From the NCBI GenBank assembly GCA_900769815.1, contig CAAGID010000016.1, positions 1 through 28,415 on the forward strand: 28,415 bases of DNA, written 5' to 3'. Under the pieces are notes generated by a model. It ran no database searches, was not told the DNA's origin, and saw only the letters and a list, made by a program, of their open reading frames with translations. Of the stretch, positions 1 to 7,785 are shown one piece after another; the stretch's first letter is position 1, and each line of letters starts with the position of its first letter. The DNA comes from Clostridia bacterium (GTDB lineage: Bacteria; Bacillota; Clostridia; Christensenellales; QALW01). The position numbers and the translations under genes are program-made.

Positions 1-164
1 TGTCAGAGTTCGAGAAACCCTTGCAAGTCAAGGCGCAGAACTTGCAGACGAGGGAGTTTACACAGACGTAAATGACCGAATTTTGCAAGTGAATGCAACG
101 AAGGAAATATACCCCTGCAAAATTTTTGCAGGGGTATATGTTTGTAAGGGTTTGTCAGTGCTCT
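1..164 (+). repeat. Structured palindromic repeat, copy A
   Basis: A nested imperfect palindrome. The outer arms are AAACCCTTGCAA (about 14-25) and TTGTAAGGGTTT (about 142-153). Inside lie the shared motif CAAGGCG, a middle arm AACTTGCA pairing with TTGCAAGT, and an inner hairpin GTTTAC-ACAGAC-GTAAAT within the core GGGAGTTTACACAGACG. An extra 16-bp hairpin (107-139, arms ATATACCCCTGCAAAA and its complement) sits in the 3' half. The outermost ends AGAG and CTCT also pair. The first 92 bases are almost identical to copy E at the right end of the window. No ORF is supported. It could be a MITE-like or REP-like element or a transcribed structured RNA. Confidence 0.7.
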
Positions 165-165
165 A

Positions 166-187
166 AGACTCCGAGAATTCGGAGTCT
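166..187. repeat. Perfect 9-bp inverted repeat between repeat copies
   Basis: AGACTCCGA and TCGGAGTCT flank a 4-nt loop (GAAT). There is no T-tract on either side, so it is not a typical intrinsic terminator. It lies in the short gap between repeat copies A and B. Confidence 0.5.
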
Positions 188-200
188 CAGTTACGAACTA

Positions 201-326
201 AGCAGTGCAAAAAAACTTAAAAATCAGGCGAATGAGCTATTAAAGCCGAAGGAGTTTACAAAACGGTAAATGACTAAGACTTTATATCGCTTATGAACCG
301 CAGTTTCAAGATTTTAGCGTGTTGCG
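201..326 (+). repeat. Structured palindromic repeat, copy B (diverged)
   Basis: Same plan as the other copies but more decayed: a left arm beginning GCAGTGCAAAAAAACTT, a CAGGCG motif, a middle arm AATGAGCTATTAAAG loosely matching CTTTATATCGCTTATG, the conserved core GAAGGAGTTTAC-AAAACG-GTAAATGACTAAG, then AACCGCAG and a right arm ending ATTTTAGCGTGTTGC. The inner hairpin is the best preserved part. A short ORF crossing this area on the plus strand has no protein-like features. Confidence 0.55.
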
Positions 327-330
327 ACGG

Positions 331-484
331 AGAGTGCGAGAAAATCCGAAATTCAAGGCGTGGGCGGGTAAAAACGAGGAAGTTTACACGACAAGTAAAT
401 GACGGAGTTTTTATCCCGCCCACAACACAGAAAAAGACCCTCAATTTCTCGAGGGTCTTGGTTTCGGATATTTATCGTGCTCGA
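331..484 (+). repeat. Structured palindromic repeat, copy C, abutting the hydA stop
   Basis: The left arm AGTGCGAGAAAATCCGAAA (from 333) pairs with the right arm TTTCGGATATTTATCGTGCT (to about 481). The middle arm GTGGGCGGGTAAAA pairs with TTTTATCCCGCCCAC. The core is GAGGAAGTTTACACGACAAG followed by TAAATGACGGAG. The flanking motifs CAAGGCG and AACACAG are present. The right end lies one base from the hydrogenase stop codon at 485, and a terminator hairpin sits inside the element at 434-459. Confidence 0.7.
431..459 (-). terminator. Intrinsic terminator of the hydrogenase operon
   Basis: Reading on the minus strand, a 9-bp stem (arms AAGACCCTC and GAGGGTCTT, 8-nt loop) ends in a short T run (TTTTT including stem bases). 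It starts 26 bases after the last hydrogenase gene's stop codon and is embedded in repeat copy C. Confidence 0.65.
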
Positions 485-2242
485 CTATTTTGTGAATTTG
501 GGTTTAGCACTATAAGTAGTGTGTAAAAGCTCATGAGCCTTATGGCTGTTGGGCTCACCAAGGAATTCCTTATAAAGAGCCTGAACTTCTGCGTTTTCGT
601 GGGACTTTCTCTTTGCCTTGGAAGCATCCTCGCCATAGAGAACCTTTGCACGAAGCTCACGAACGTTAACACTCATCTGTGTTTTTACATCAACGATGGG
701 CTGACCGCCGCCTGTGATACAACCGCCGGGACAGCACATAATCTCAATGAAGGTATAATCCTTTTCCCCAGCTTTGATAGCGTTAAGAAGTTTTTCAGCG
801 TTGCCTGTTCCGTGAACAACTGCAACCTTAACTTTTGTGCCCTTAAGGTCGATTTCAGCTTCCTTGATTCCGTCAAAACCACGAACTGCGTGGAGGTCAA
901 GGTCCTTAAGCTCCTCGCCTGTTACAACCTCGTAAACTGTACGGAGAGCAGCCTCCATAACACCGCCTGTTGCACCGAAGATAACGCCGGCACCGGTGGA
1001 TTCGCCAAGCATACTGTCGAATTCTTCATCGTCAAGAGCAGTAAATTCGATACCTGCAGTCTTAACCATTGTAGCAAACTCACGAACTGTAAGAACTGCA
1101 TCAACGTCACGAAGACCGTTGGTAACAAGCTCATCACGCTGTGCTTCCTGCTTTTTAGCAGTACAAGGCATAACTGATACAACGTAAATCTTTTCAGGGT
1201 CGATGCCCATCTTCTCTGCATAATATGACTTAATCATAGCACCTGTCATTTCGTGAGGTGATTTGCAGGATGAAAGGTTAGGAATAAATTCAGGGAAGAA
1301 CTTTTCGCAATAGGTAATCCAGCCCGGTGAGCAGGAAGTAATCATAGGAAGAACTCCGCCGTTTTTGATTCTGTCTAAAAGCTCAGTTCCTTCTTCCATA
1401 ATGGTAAGGTCAGCACCGAAATCGGTATCAAATACCTTATCAAAGCCAAGACGGCGCATAGCAGCAACCATCTTACCTGTAACGCCTGTGCCGATGGGAA
1501 GACCGAATTCTTCGCCTAAAGCTGCACGAACAGCGGGAGCGGGCTGAACGCAAACAAACTTGTCGGGGTCAGCGATTGCTGCCCAAACCTTGTCGATTTC
1601 GCTCTTTTCGTGAAGTGCACCAACGGGGCAAGCCTCGATACACTGACCGCAGTTTACGCAGGGGCTGTTAACAAGTGAAACACCGAAGGCTGAGCCAACA
1701 GTTGAATTAAAGCCACGCTTGCTCATACCTATTGCACCGATTTTCTGAATATTCTGACAAGCAGCGATGCAACGACGGCAATGGATACACTTGGAGTTAT
1801 CACGAACGATTGAGGGTGATAAGTCGTCAATATCATCAGGTGAGAATGTTTTTGCACCTGCATATGTGATTTCTGAAACACCGTACTCGTTACAAAGAGC
1901 CTGAAGCTCGCACTTACCTGAACGAACGCAGGTGGTGCATTCACGGTTGTGGTTTGAAAGTAAAAGACCGAGGTTGTCCTTTCTTACCTTACGAAGCTTA
2001 GGAGTATTAGTCTTTACAACCATACCCTCGCCTGCAGGCATAACGCAAGCGGCTGCAAGGCCTCTTGCACCTTCAATTTCAACCATACAGATACGGCAAG
2101 CACCAATCTGGTTTACGCCCTTTAAGTAGCACAGTGTAGGAATATTGATTTTTGCTTTCTTTGCAGCTTCAAGAACAGTTGTTCCTTCCGGAACAGTAAC
2201 TTTAATACCATCAACGGTTAAATTTATCATTTTTGTTTCCAT
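485..2242 (-). CDS. hydA: [FeFe]-hydrogenase catalytic subunit of an NAD-linked trimeric enzyme (HydA/HndD type)
   Basis: Makes or oxidises H2 in the cytoplasm, probably bifurcating electrons between ferredoxin and NAD(P) with the NuoF- and NuoE-like subunits encoded in the same operon. The 585 residues show the family layout: an N-terminal [2Fe-2S] domain (C38, C49, C52, C66), a His-Cys3 cluster (H98, C102, C105, C111), two [4Fe-4S] clusters (C152/155/158/162 and C195/198/201/205), and the H-cluster domain. The H-cluster motifs are L1 TSCSPGW (302-308), L2 MPCTAKKQE (C360) and L3 IMCCPGGC (C504, C508). L1 has Ser305 where most enzymes have a second Cys. The start is placed after AGGAGG on the minus strand. 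This is the last gene of the operon, 21 nt after the NuoF-like gene. HndD of NADP-reducing hydrogenase is an equivalent name. Confidence 0.95.
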   Translation of the reverse strand: METKMINLTVDGIKVTVPEGTTVLEAAKKAKINIPTLCYLKGVNQIGACRICMVEIEGARGLAAACVMPAGEGMVVKTNTPKLRKVRKDNLGLLLSNHNRECTTCVRSGKCELQALCNEYGVSEITYAGAKTFSPDDIDDLSPSIVRDNSKCIHCRRCIAACQNIQKIGAIGMSKRGFNSTVGSAFGVSLVNSPCVNCGQCIEACPVGALHEKSEIDKVWAAIADPDKFVCVQPAPAVRAALGEEFGLPIGTGVTGKMVAAMRRLGFDKVFDTDFGADLTIMEEGTELLDRIKNGGVLPMITSCSPGWITYCEKFFPEFIPNLSSCKSPHEMTGAMIKSYYAEKMGIDPEKIYVVSVMPCTAKKQEAQRDELVTNGLRDVDAVLTVREFATMVKTAGIEFTALDDEEFDSMLGESTGAGVIFGATGGVMEAALRTVYEVVTGEELKDLDLHAVRGFDGIKEAEIDLKGTKVKVAVVHGTGNAEKLLNAIKAGEKDYTFIEIMCCPGGCITGGGQPIVDVKTQMSVNVRELRAKVLYGEDASKAKRKSHENAEVQALYKEFLGEPNSHKAHELLHTTYSAKPKFTK

Positions 2243-2263
2243 TTCTTTTTACCTCCTACACAA

Positions 2264-4081
2264 TTATTTAACTTCAATAGCCTTGAACTTACAGTTGCCT
2301 ATGCAAGCACCGCACTTGATACACTTATCGGTATCAATGCTGAATGCGGCAAGCTTCTTGCCGGGAGCAATATAGTCAGTTCTTTCGATAGCGTTTACAG
2401 GACAATTCTTTGCACAAAGTCCGCAGCCTATACATTTATCGCGGTCGATAACGTATTTTGCAAATGCCTTACAATAATGTGCAGGACATTCCTTCTTATA
2501 AATATGTGCTTCGTATTCGTCTCGGAAGAAACGAAGTGTTGAAAGAACGGGGTTGGGAGCCGTCTGACCAAGACCGCAAAGTGAAGAATCCTTAATTGTG
2601 TGTGCAAGATTCTCAAGCTTTTCGATATCGCCGTCCTCGCCCTTGCCCTCTGTGATTCTTGTAAGAATCTCAAGCATACGGCGTGTGCCGATACGGCAGG
2701 GTGTGCACTTACCGCAGGACTCGTCAACGATGAACTCAAGGAAGAACTTTGCAATATCAACCATACAGTTATCTTCGTCCATAACGATCATACCGCCTGA
2801 ACCCATCATACAACCGATGGAAGTAAGTGTATCATAGTCAACTGAAATATCGATAAGGTCTTTGGGGATACATCCGCCTGAAGGTCCGCCTGTCTGAACA
2901 GCCTTGAACTCCTTGCCGTTGGGGATACCGCCGCCGATATTGTAAATAATCTCGCGTAAAGGTGTACCCATAGGAATTTCAACAAGACCCGTATGTGCGA
3001 TTTTACCGCCCAATGCGAAAATCTTTGTACCTGTTGACTTTTCAGTACCCATACTCTTGAACCAGTCAGCACCGTTCAAGATAATCTGAGGAACGTTAGC
3101 AAAGGTTTCAACGTTATTTTCAACGGTGGGCTTACCGTAAAGACCCTTAACTGCAGGATAAGGAGGACGGGGTTTGGGCTCGCCACGCTTGCCTTCAATA
3201 GAGGTCATAAGTGCAGTTTCCTCGCCGCAAACGAATGCGCCTGCACCAAGACGGATTGAAAGGTCAAAGTCAAAGCCTGAGCCGAAAATGTTTTTACCTA
3301 AAAGGCCGTATTCCTTAGCCTGGTCAATAGCAATCTGTAAACGCTTAACAGCGATGGGATACTCAGCACGAACGTAAACGTAACCAACCGTTGCGCCGAT
3401 AGCGTAACCTGCGATAGCCATAGCTTCAATTAAGCAATGGGGGTCGCCTTCAAGAACCGAACGGTCCATAAATGCACCGGGGTCGCCTTCGTCAGCGTTA
3501 CATACAACGTATTTCTGGTCAGCCTTGTTAGGTGCACAAAGTGCCCACTTTCTGCCTGTGGGGAATCCGCCGCCGCCACGGCCGCGAAGACCTGAATCGG
3601 AGATAACCTTGATAACGTCATCAGGAGTCATTTCGGTTAAAACCTTACCTAAAGCGGCATAACCGTCCATAGCAATATATTCTTCGATATTTTCAGGGTC
3701 GATAACACCGCAGTTACGAAGAACGATTCTCTTCTGTGTTTTATAGAAAGCGGTATCCGAAAGCGCAACGTTTTTAACATCAACAACCTCTTCACCTGTT
3801 TCAGCGTAAACAAGACGCTCAACAATTCTTCCCTTAAGAAGATGCTCTTCAACAATCTCTTTAACGTCTTCAGGTGTTACCTGGCTGTAAAAAGTGCCTT
3901 CGGGATAGATAATAACAACAGGGCCAAGTGCACAAAGACCGAAGCAACCTGTCTGAACGATTTTAACTTCTTCATTGATACCGTTAGCAGTAAGGTGTGT
4001 TTCAAATGCTTCCTGAATCTTTACGCTTCCTGAAGACGTACAGCCTGTACCGCCGCAAATAAGTACGTGTGAACGAATCAT
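2264..4081 (-). CDS. hydB: NuoF-like flavoprotein subunit of the bifurcating hydrogenase (HydB/HndC)
   Basis: Binds FMN and NAD(P)H and passes electrons to or from the catalytic subunit. The 605 residues contain: a thioredoxin-like [2Fe-2S] domain (C9, C14, C46, C50); the NuoF core with the glycine-rich stretch GLRGRGGGGFPTGRKW (from 164) and NADEGDPGAF (195-204); the NuoF C-terminal [4Fe-4S] site (C456, C459, C462, C502); and two C-terminal ferredoxin-type clusters (C550/553/556/560 and C587/590/593/597). This is the fused arrangement usual for HydB/HndC of trimeric or tetrameric [FeFe]-hydrogenases. It lies 18 nt downstream of the HndB-like gene. All recognisable ligands are present. Confidence 0.95.
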   Translation of the reverse strand: MIRSHVLICGGTGCTSSGSVKIQEAFETHLTANGINEEVKIVQTGCFGLCALGPVVIIYPEGTFYSQVTPEDVKEIVEEHLLKGRIVERLVYAETGEEVVDVKNVALSDTAFYKTQKRIVLRNCGVIDPENIEEYIAMDGYAALGKVLTEMTPDDVIKVISDSGLRGRGGGGFPTGRKWALCAPNKADQKYVVCNADEGDPGAFMDRSVLEGDPHCLIEAMAIAGYAIGATVGYVYVRAEYPIAVKRLQIAIDQAKEYGLLGKNIFGSGFDFDLSIRLGAGAFVCGEETALMTSIEGKRGEPKPRPPYPAVKGLYGKPTVENNVETFANVPQIILNGADWFKSMGTEKSTGTKIFALGGKIAHTGLVEIPMGTPLREIIYNIGGGIPNGKEFKAVQTGGPSGGCIPKDLIDISVDYDTLTSIGCMMGSGGMIVMDEDNCMVDIAKFFLEFIVDESCGKCTPCRIGTRRMLEILTRITEGKGEDGDIEKLENLAHTIKDSSLCGLGQTAPNPVLSTLRFFRDEYEAHIYKKECPAHYCKAFAKYVIDRDKCIGCGLCAKNCPVNAIERTDYIAPGKKLAAFSIDTDKCIKCGACIGNCKFKAIEVK

Positions 4082-4099
4082 AACAATAAACCTCCCAAA

Positions 4100-4468
4100 C
4101 TATTGGTGTGCTGCAATAGTGTATTCAGCAATAACTTTACCGCCTTTAAGGTGCTTTTCAACGACTTCCGTAACCTTTTCAGCAGTCATTTTTACATATG
4201 TAACTTTTTCTTTACCTGCCTCAAAAACTTCAACAACGGGCTCAAACTGGCAGATACCGATACAACCGGTCTGTGAAACTGCTACCTTATCAGCTAAACC
4301 CTTTTCGTTTACTTCCTCAACGAATTTGTTGAGTACAGGTCTTGCACCTGCTGCGATACCGCAAGTTGCCATACCTACAACTACGCGAACGCTGTTGGTG
4401 CCTTCACGAAGAACTACCTTGTCCTTCATTCTGTCCTTGATTGCTTGCAATTCGGCTAATGATTTCAT
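4100..4468 (-). CDS. hndB: Thioredoxin-like [2Fe-2S] ferredoxin subunit, HndB-like
   Basis: A 122-residue thioredoxin-fold ferredoxin of the type found beside NuoE- and NuoF-like hydrogenase subunits. Visible cysteines are C36 (MATCGIAAGA), C69 and C73 (QTGCIGIC), matching the HndB pattern. Only three Cys fall in the motif, so the fourth cluster ligand, if a [2Fe-2S] centre is present, is not obvious. It probably relays electrons within the hydrogenase complex. The spacing to the next gene is tight (18 nt), so it is cotranscribed. The N-terminal 25 residues are a charged helix-like lead before the fold begins. Confidence 0.88.
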   Translation of the reverse strand: MKSLAELQAIKDRMKDKVVLREGTNSVRVVVGMATCGIAAGARPVLNKFVEEVNEKGLADKVAVSQTGCIGICQFEPVVEVFEAGKEKVTYVKMTAEKVTEVVEKHLKGGKVIAEYTIAAHQ

Positions 4469-4503
4469 TTTGTTCTCCCTTTCTCATTTATGTAATTAAA
4501 ATT

Positions 4504-5028
4504 TTATAAATTATCATACTGCTCTCGCAGGTATTCACTTATCCATTTTATGACGTCGTAAGTATCTAAGGGCACGCCCTCTAATACCTGACGCAATTCT
4601 CTGGTATCAAGATGCACCCCGTTATGCTCAAATAAAAAGTCAGTATCAGGATGCCCCTGAATAAGCGTTGTGACAGTTGATATCACGTCGCCTAAAGGTG
4701 TAAAATCAAGATGGTTTTTGTAAAAGACTGCTCTAACGCTCGTTCCGTGATTTTCCCCTTGAGAGGATTCAATTTTTATACTGCCCCCTGTCTGCTCTGC
4801 CGCCATTTTTAAAAGAGGCAAACCTAAGCCCACTTTTCGCGTTGTGCGTGTAGTATAAAAGGGGTCAGTTACGGCTTTTACTATTTCCTCAGGCATCCCC
4901 GTACCGTCATCCTTGATCGTTAAAACGATGGTTTCATCATTTTCATCTATAAGAATTTCAGTTAAGGTTGCCTTTGCTTTTACGGAGTTTTCTGCAATAT
5001 CAAGAATATTAAGCGAAAGCTCTTTCAT
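4504..5028 (-). CDS. Stand-alone GHKL (histidine-kinase-like) ATPase domain protein
   Basis: 174 residues with a Bergerat ATP-binding fold and no other recognised domain. The N-box is around IAENSVKA (N14), the G1 box is DDGTGM (40-45), and the G2 box is KVGLGLPL with the following TGG (65-82). There is no dimerisation/phosphoacceptor helix with a conserved His, no sensor domain and no membrane segment, so it is not a complete sensor kinase. The C-terminal 70 residues are unassigned. It follows the PHP phosphoesterase gene by a single base and precedes hndB. A role in regulating or assembling the hydrogenase is inferred from position only; the ATPase fold itself is well supported. Confidence 0.85.
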   Translation of the reverse strand: MKELSLNILDIAENSVKAKATLTEILIDENDETIVLTIKDDGTGMPEEIVKAVTDPFYTTRTTRKVGLGLPLLKMAAEQTGGSIKIESSQGENHGTSVRAVFYKNHLDFTPLGDVISTVTTLIQGHPDTDFLFEHNGVHLDTRELRQVLEGVPLDTYDVIKWISEYLREQYDNL

Positions 5029-5029
5029 A

Positions 5030-5764
5030 TTACAATTCTCCTTTTAGCCAAGCGATTAGGTTCTTTCTGACAAGTGCCGAAGAATAGGGCTCATCAGGAA
5101 GTTCAACAAATGCATCTTTATCGCGCATATCGGTTAAATAGTGGGCATCGCTGCTTACTACGTGACGCTTATTTTCTAAGGAATACTTTTTAATATACTC
5201 CTGAGCGTTGCTTTTATCCCGAAGCTCAAATGCCGTAAAGTAAGGAGTTTCAGGGAACGTACCTAAAACGTTTATTAAGCCGTTGGAGCTTCTGTCAATA
5301 TGGGCAGGATAAGATACACCGCCAAAGTCTTTTACTATTTCGGGCATATCCTCTAAGGAAAGGGTGGTTGCAAGGGGCAGGAAATGTTCCTCCTCACCGA
5401 TAACATTATCATTACCGTCCATTATATATTGATGCCCGAAAACTTCTATCTTGTTTTTTATTTTTATACGTTTTTTGTCAATTTCACGGTCAAACTCCAT
5501 AGCACCCTCAAGAGTATCAAAGAGGCACACCGCGTGAATATCCTCACTTGTTGTAACCTCCATTCCCGCTATAGGAATGATACCGTGCTTTTTTGCCGCC
5601 TGAAAAAATGCAGGACAGTTTTTAGTAGTGTTATGGTCAGTTAATGCTACAATATTAAGCCCGCATAAAGTTGCCATACCTATTATATTATTAGGCGTGT
5701 TATCTTCATCTCCGCAAGGGGATAAGCAGGAATGAATATGTAAATCGTAAAAATACTTATTCAT
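5030..5764 (-). CDS. PHP-domain metal-dependent phosphoesterase
   Basis: 244 residues of the PHP superfamily, which hydrolyses phosphoesters with a di- or trinuclear metal site. Metal-binding motifs in order are LHIHSCLSPCGD (8-19), TDHNTTKN (42-49), GMEVTTSEDIHAV (67-79), YPAHID near residue 158, and SSDAHY near residue 205. The substrate is unknown; related proteins act on nucleotides or small phosphorylated signals. The gene overlaps the end of the upstream DRTGG gene by one base (5764) and is followed after one base by the GHKL ATPase, so all three are translationally linked. Its place in a hydrogenase operon suggests degradation of a small-molecule or protein-phosphate signal, which is inference. 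Confidence 0.88.
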   Translation of the reverse strand: MNKYFYDLHIHSCLSPCGDEDNTPNNIIGMATLCGLNIVALTDHNTTKNCPAFFQAAKKHGIIPIAGMEVTTSEDIHAVCLFDTLEGAMEFDREIDKKRIKIKNKIEVFGHQYIMDGNDNVIGEEEHFLPLATTLSLEDMPEIVKDFGGVSYPAHIDRSSNGLINVLGTFPETPYFTAFELRDKSNAQEYIKKYSLENKRHVVSSDAHYLTDMRDKDAFVELPDEPYSSALVRKNLIAWLKGEL

Positions 5765-6090
5765 TATATAAGCCCTGACAGTATAACTGCCGTTTCATAG
5801 GTACTTTTTTCTGTTGTAAGCACGTTTATGCCTTTTGCTTCTGCCGTTACTTTAATATCTTCTGAAAGGCTAACTCCCTCAGATAAAATAACACAGGCAG
5901 TGTCAGAAAGTGATGCAACTGCAATAACGTTAACGTTATTCATTATAGTTATCCATGCATCGTCTTGCTGTGCTTTTCCCATAACCCAGCTTAAAAGGTC
6001 GCCTATATAAACGTTTTTTATTTCCCTTTCAGCCTCTGGCATAGTGATAACAGAAAAATCCTTATGCTCGCTCAACTCTTTAACCGTCAT
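5764..6090 (-). CDS. Stand-alone DRTGG-domain protein, second copy
   Basis: 108 residues resembling the DRTGG domain, a small fold found in phosphotransacetylase-like proteins and next to CBS domains and thought to be a ligand-binding or regulatory unit. The chain alternates beta strands and helices, with conserved-looking segments AWITIMNNVNVIAVASLSDTACVILSEG (split here for reading) and a final VLTTEKSTYETAVIL. It has no catalytic motif. It overlaps the HydS-like gene (ends 6080) by 11 bases and the PHP gene by one base. It is a distant paralogue of the 117-residue protein at 7782-8135, sharing the pattern of a hydrophobic core followed by a threonine-rich turn and YE(T/A)(A/C). Confidence 0.75.
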   Translation of the reverse strand: MTVKELSEHKDFSVITMPEAEREIKNVYIGDLLSWVMGKAQQDDAWITIMNNVNVIAVASLSDTACVILSEGVSLSEDIKVTAEAKGINVLTTEKSTYETAVILSGLI

Positions 6091-7348
6091 TGTTCTTTCT
6101 CTTTTCCCTGTCCTTTTTGATCAAGCAATCCTCAGGACAAGCAGTTTTTTTAATAACGTCCTCGGCAAATGCACGGCAGGTAGGTGCGCCGCAGGAGCCG
6201 CAATCGATTCCCGGCAGCGTTTCCTTGAACCGCTGTATGTCTGCCATCATCCGCATTGATTCAGCCATTGAGCTTGAAAGACGGGATATGGGACGGTATT
6301 CAGGTAATTCGTTAAATAAGTAGTCATCAGGTATATATTGTTTATCTTTATCAATAAAGTTCTGTGAAACAGGCAGGTATCTGCGAAGACTCTTTAAACG
6401 AGCCTCTGCAACAAAGGGATTCTGTATTGCCAAAACTCCCCCGACGCAGCCGCCGGTACAAGCATTAAGCTCGATAAATTCTAATGGGGGTACGTTGCCG
6501 TTTTCTATCTGGTCAAGAACTCTTATTACGTTATCAATACCGTCAGCGGCAAGATAATCCTCATTGAATATGGCAGTTGATTCGCCTCCTGAGGTTGCCC
6601 AGCCGATACCGATCATACCTGATTCAGACAGCGTTTCAATATTATCATCTGACTTCATTTCACTTATCAGTTGGAAGTATATATCACTTATGGATATAAC
6701 TGCATCAACCTCACTTTTATAGCCTGCAAAACCGTTTTTAACGTAACTTGCTTTTGCGGGACAAGGCGAAATAAAGCAAACGCCTATATCTTCATCCTTT
6801 AATTGGGGATGTTCTTCTTTTGCCTGTTTACGTGCAAGTTTTGCTGCCACCTCCATAGGCGGAAGCATATGTATTATATGGTCGTTCAGTGACGGAAATC
6901 TTAAACCTATAAGCCGTACTACCGCAGGGCAGGCTGAGCTTATTGCAGGCTTCTTTACACCATCGGTTTTTAAATACATTCTTGTGTAAGCAGAAACCAG
7001 CTCCGCCGCCTTTGAAACCTCAAAGACCTGATTAAAGCCAAGCTTTAAAAGTCCGTTAAGAACGAAGTCAACGTCATCAAGATTATCAAACTGACCGTAA
7101 AGGGTGGGTGCGGGCAAAGCAATTTTCCACTTAAAGCGTTCCATATCCTCTAAGGACGAGCATACCGCCTTTTTTGCCTTATGGGGGCAAACGCGGATAC
7201 ATTCGCCGCAATCAATACAACGTTCATCCTTAATAACTGCATGACCGTCTTTAATTCGGATAGCTTCCGTAGGGCAATGTCTTAAGCACGCCGTACAGCC
7301 CATACACTTGCTTCTGTCAAGCTGAACTGAATGTTCATATAACTTCAT
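6080..7348 (-). CDS. HydS/HsfB-like putative sensory [FeFe]-hydrogenase-related protein
   Basis: 422 residues: two N-terminal [4Fe-4S] clusters (C15/18/21/25 and C44/47/50/54), a hydrogenase large-subunit C-terminal domain, and a C-terminal [4Fe-4S] domain beginning CGSCGAPTC (C383, C386, C391, with C404 or C408). The H-cluster-like motifs are altered but keep four Cys: SSACP (C140), SPCPAK (C196) and ACTGGC (C297, C301). The Cys used for proton relay in catalytic enzymes is Ala139. It is shorter than hydA and has no NADH or [2Fe-2S] domain. This combination fits putative sensory H-cluster proteins (Thermotoga HydS, HsfB-type group) rather than a turnover enzyme. It sits between the RsbW-like ATPase and a DRTGG protein, which suggests H2 or redox sensing; function is inferred. 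Confidence 0.82.
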   Translation of the reverse strand: MKLYEHSVQLDRSKCMGCTACLRHCPTEAIRIKDGHAVIKDERCIDCGECIRVCPHKAKKAVCSSLEDMERFKWKIALPAPTLYGQFDNLDDVDFVLNGLLKLGFNQVFEVSKAAELVSAYTRMYLKTDGVKKPAISSACPAVVRLIGLRFPSLNDHIIHMLPPMEVAAKLARKQAKEEHPQLKDEDIGVCFISPCPAKASYVKNGFAGYKSEVDAVISISDIYFQLISEMKSDDNIETLSESGMIGIGWATSGGESTAIFNEDYLAADGIDNVIRVLDQIENGNVPPLEFIELNACTGGCVGGVLAIQNPFVAEARLKSLRRYLPVSQNFIDKDKQYIPDDYLFNELPEYRPISRLSSSMAESMRMMADIQRFKETLPGIDCGSCGAPTCRAFAEDVIKKTACPEDCLIKKDREKRKNNDG

Positions 7349-7359
7349 TATTTAGTCAC

Positions 7360-7785
7360 CTACCGTATGAATACTTTCATAACGATTTTAGTTCCTACAC
7401 CCACAGTAGAGGAAACTTCCATTACATCAGTATAGCGTTTCATATTAGGTAAACCCATACCTGCGCCGAAGCCCAAAGACCTTATTGCATCAGGTGCCGT
7501 TGAAAAGCCCTCCTGCATCGCTTGCTGAATATCCTTGATGCCGGGACCCTTATCTTCTAAAATAATGGTAACGGCTTCCTCATCGACAAGCACGTCTGCC
7601 TCGCCTCCACCTGCGTGGATAACCATATTGATTTCGCCTTCATACATAGCAATGGAAACACGTCTTATAATTTCAGGTGTAAGACCTAACTGACGAAGAT
7701 TCTTTTTAACCTGTACCGATGCCTGACCTGCCGACGTAAAATCGTTGCCGTCAACATCGAAGTGAAATTTTAAAGGCTCGCTCAT
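7360..7785 (-). CDS. RsbW-like (anti-sigma regulatory factor type) ATP-binding protein
   Basis: 141 residues covering a single HATPase_c_2 domain, as in RsbW/SpoIIAB serine kinases. The N-box lies around MYEGEINMVIHAGG (N53), the G1 box is EDKGPGI (77-83) and the G2 box is GFGAGMGLPNMK (105-116). No anti-sigma partner, STAS anti-anti-sigma protein or sigma factor is encoded nearby, so a classic partner-switch is not shown. The start overlaps the upstream DRTGG gene's stop by four bases, implying coupled translation, and the HydS-like gene follows after 11 nt. It could phosphorylate a partner such as a DRTGG protein, but this is only inference. Confidence 0.85.
   Translation of the reverse strand: MSEPLKFHFDVDGNDFTSAGQASVQVKKNLRQLGLTPEIIRRVSIAMYEGEINMVIHAGGGEADVLVDEEAVTIILEDKGPGIKDIQQAMQEGFSTAPDAIRSLGFGAGMGLPNMKRYTDVMEVSSTVGVGTKIVMKVFIR

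Noticed and set aside
107..139. Terminator for an upstream gene
   Set aside because: The perfect 16-bp stem has no T-tract on either side; it looks like an internal arm of repeat copy A.
1..484. CRISPR array
   Set aside because: Repeat units are long, palindromic and diverged, with no uniform spacers and no cas genes.
293..526. 77-codon plus-strand ORF
   Set aside because: It runs through repeat copies B and C and into the hydA 3' end; its composition reflects the palindromes and there is no ribosome site.
533..1177. 214-codon plus-strand ORF, Cys- and Asn-rich
   Set aside because: It is fully antisense to the H-cluster domain of hydA; composition is the mirror of a conserved gene, with no family resemblance.
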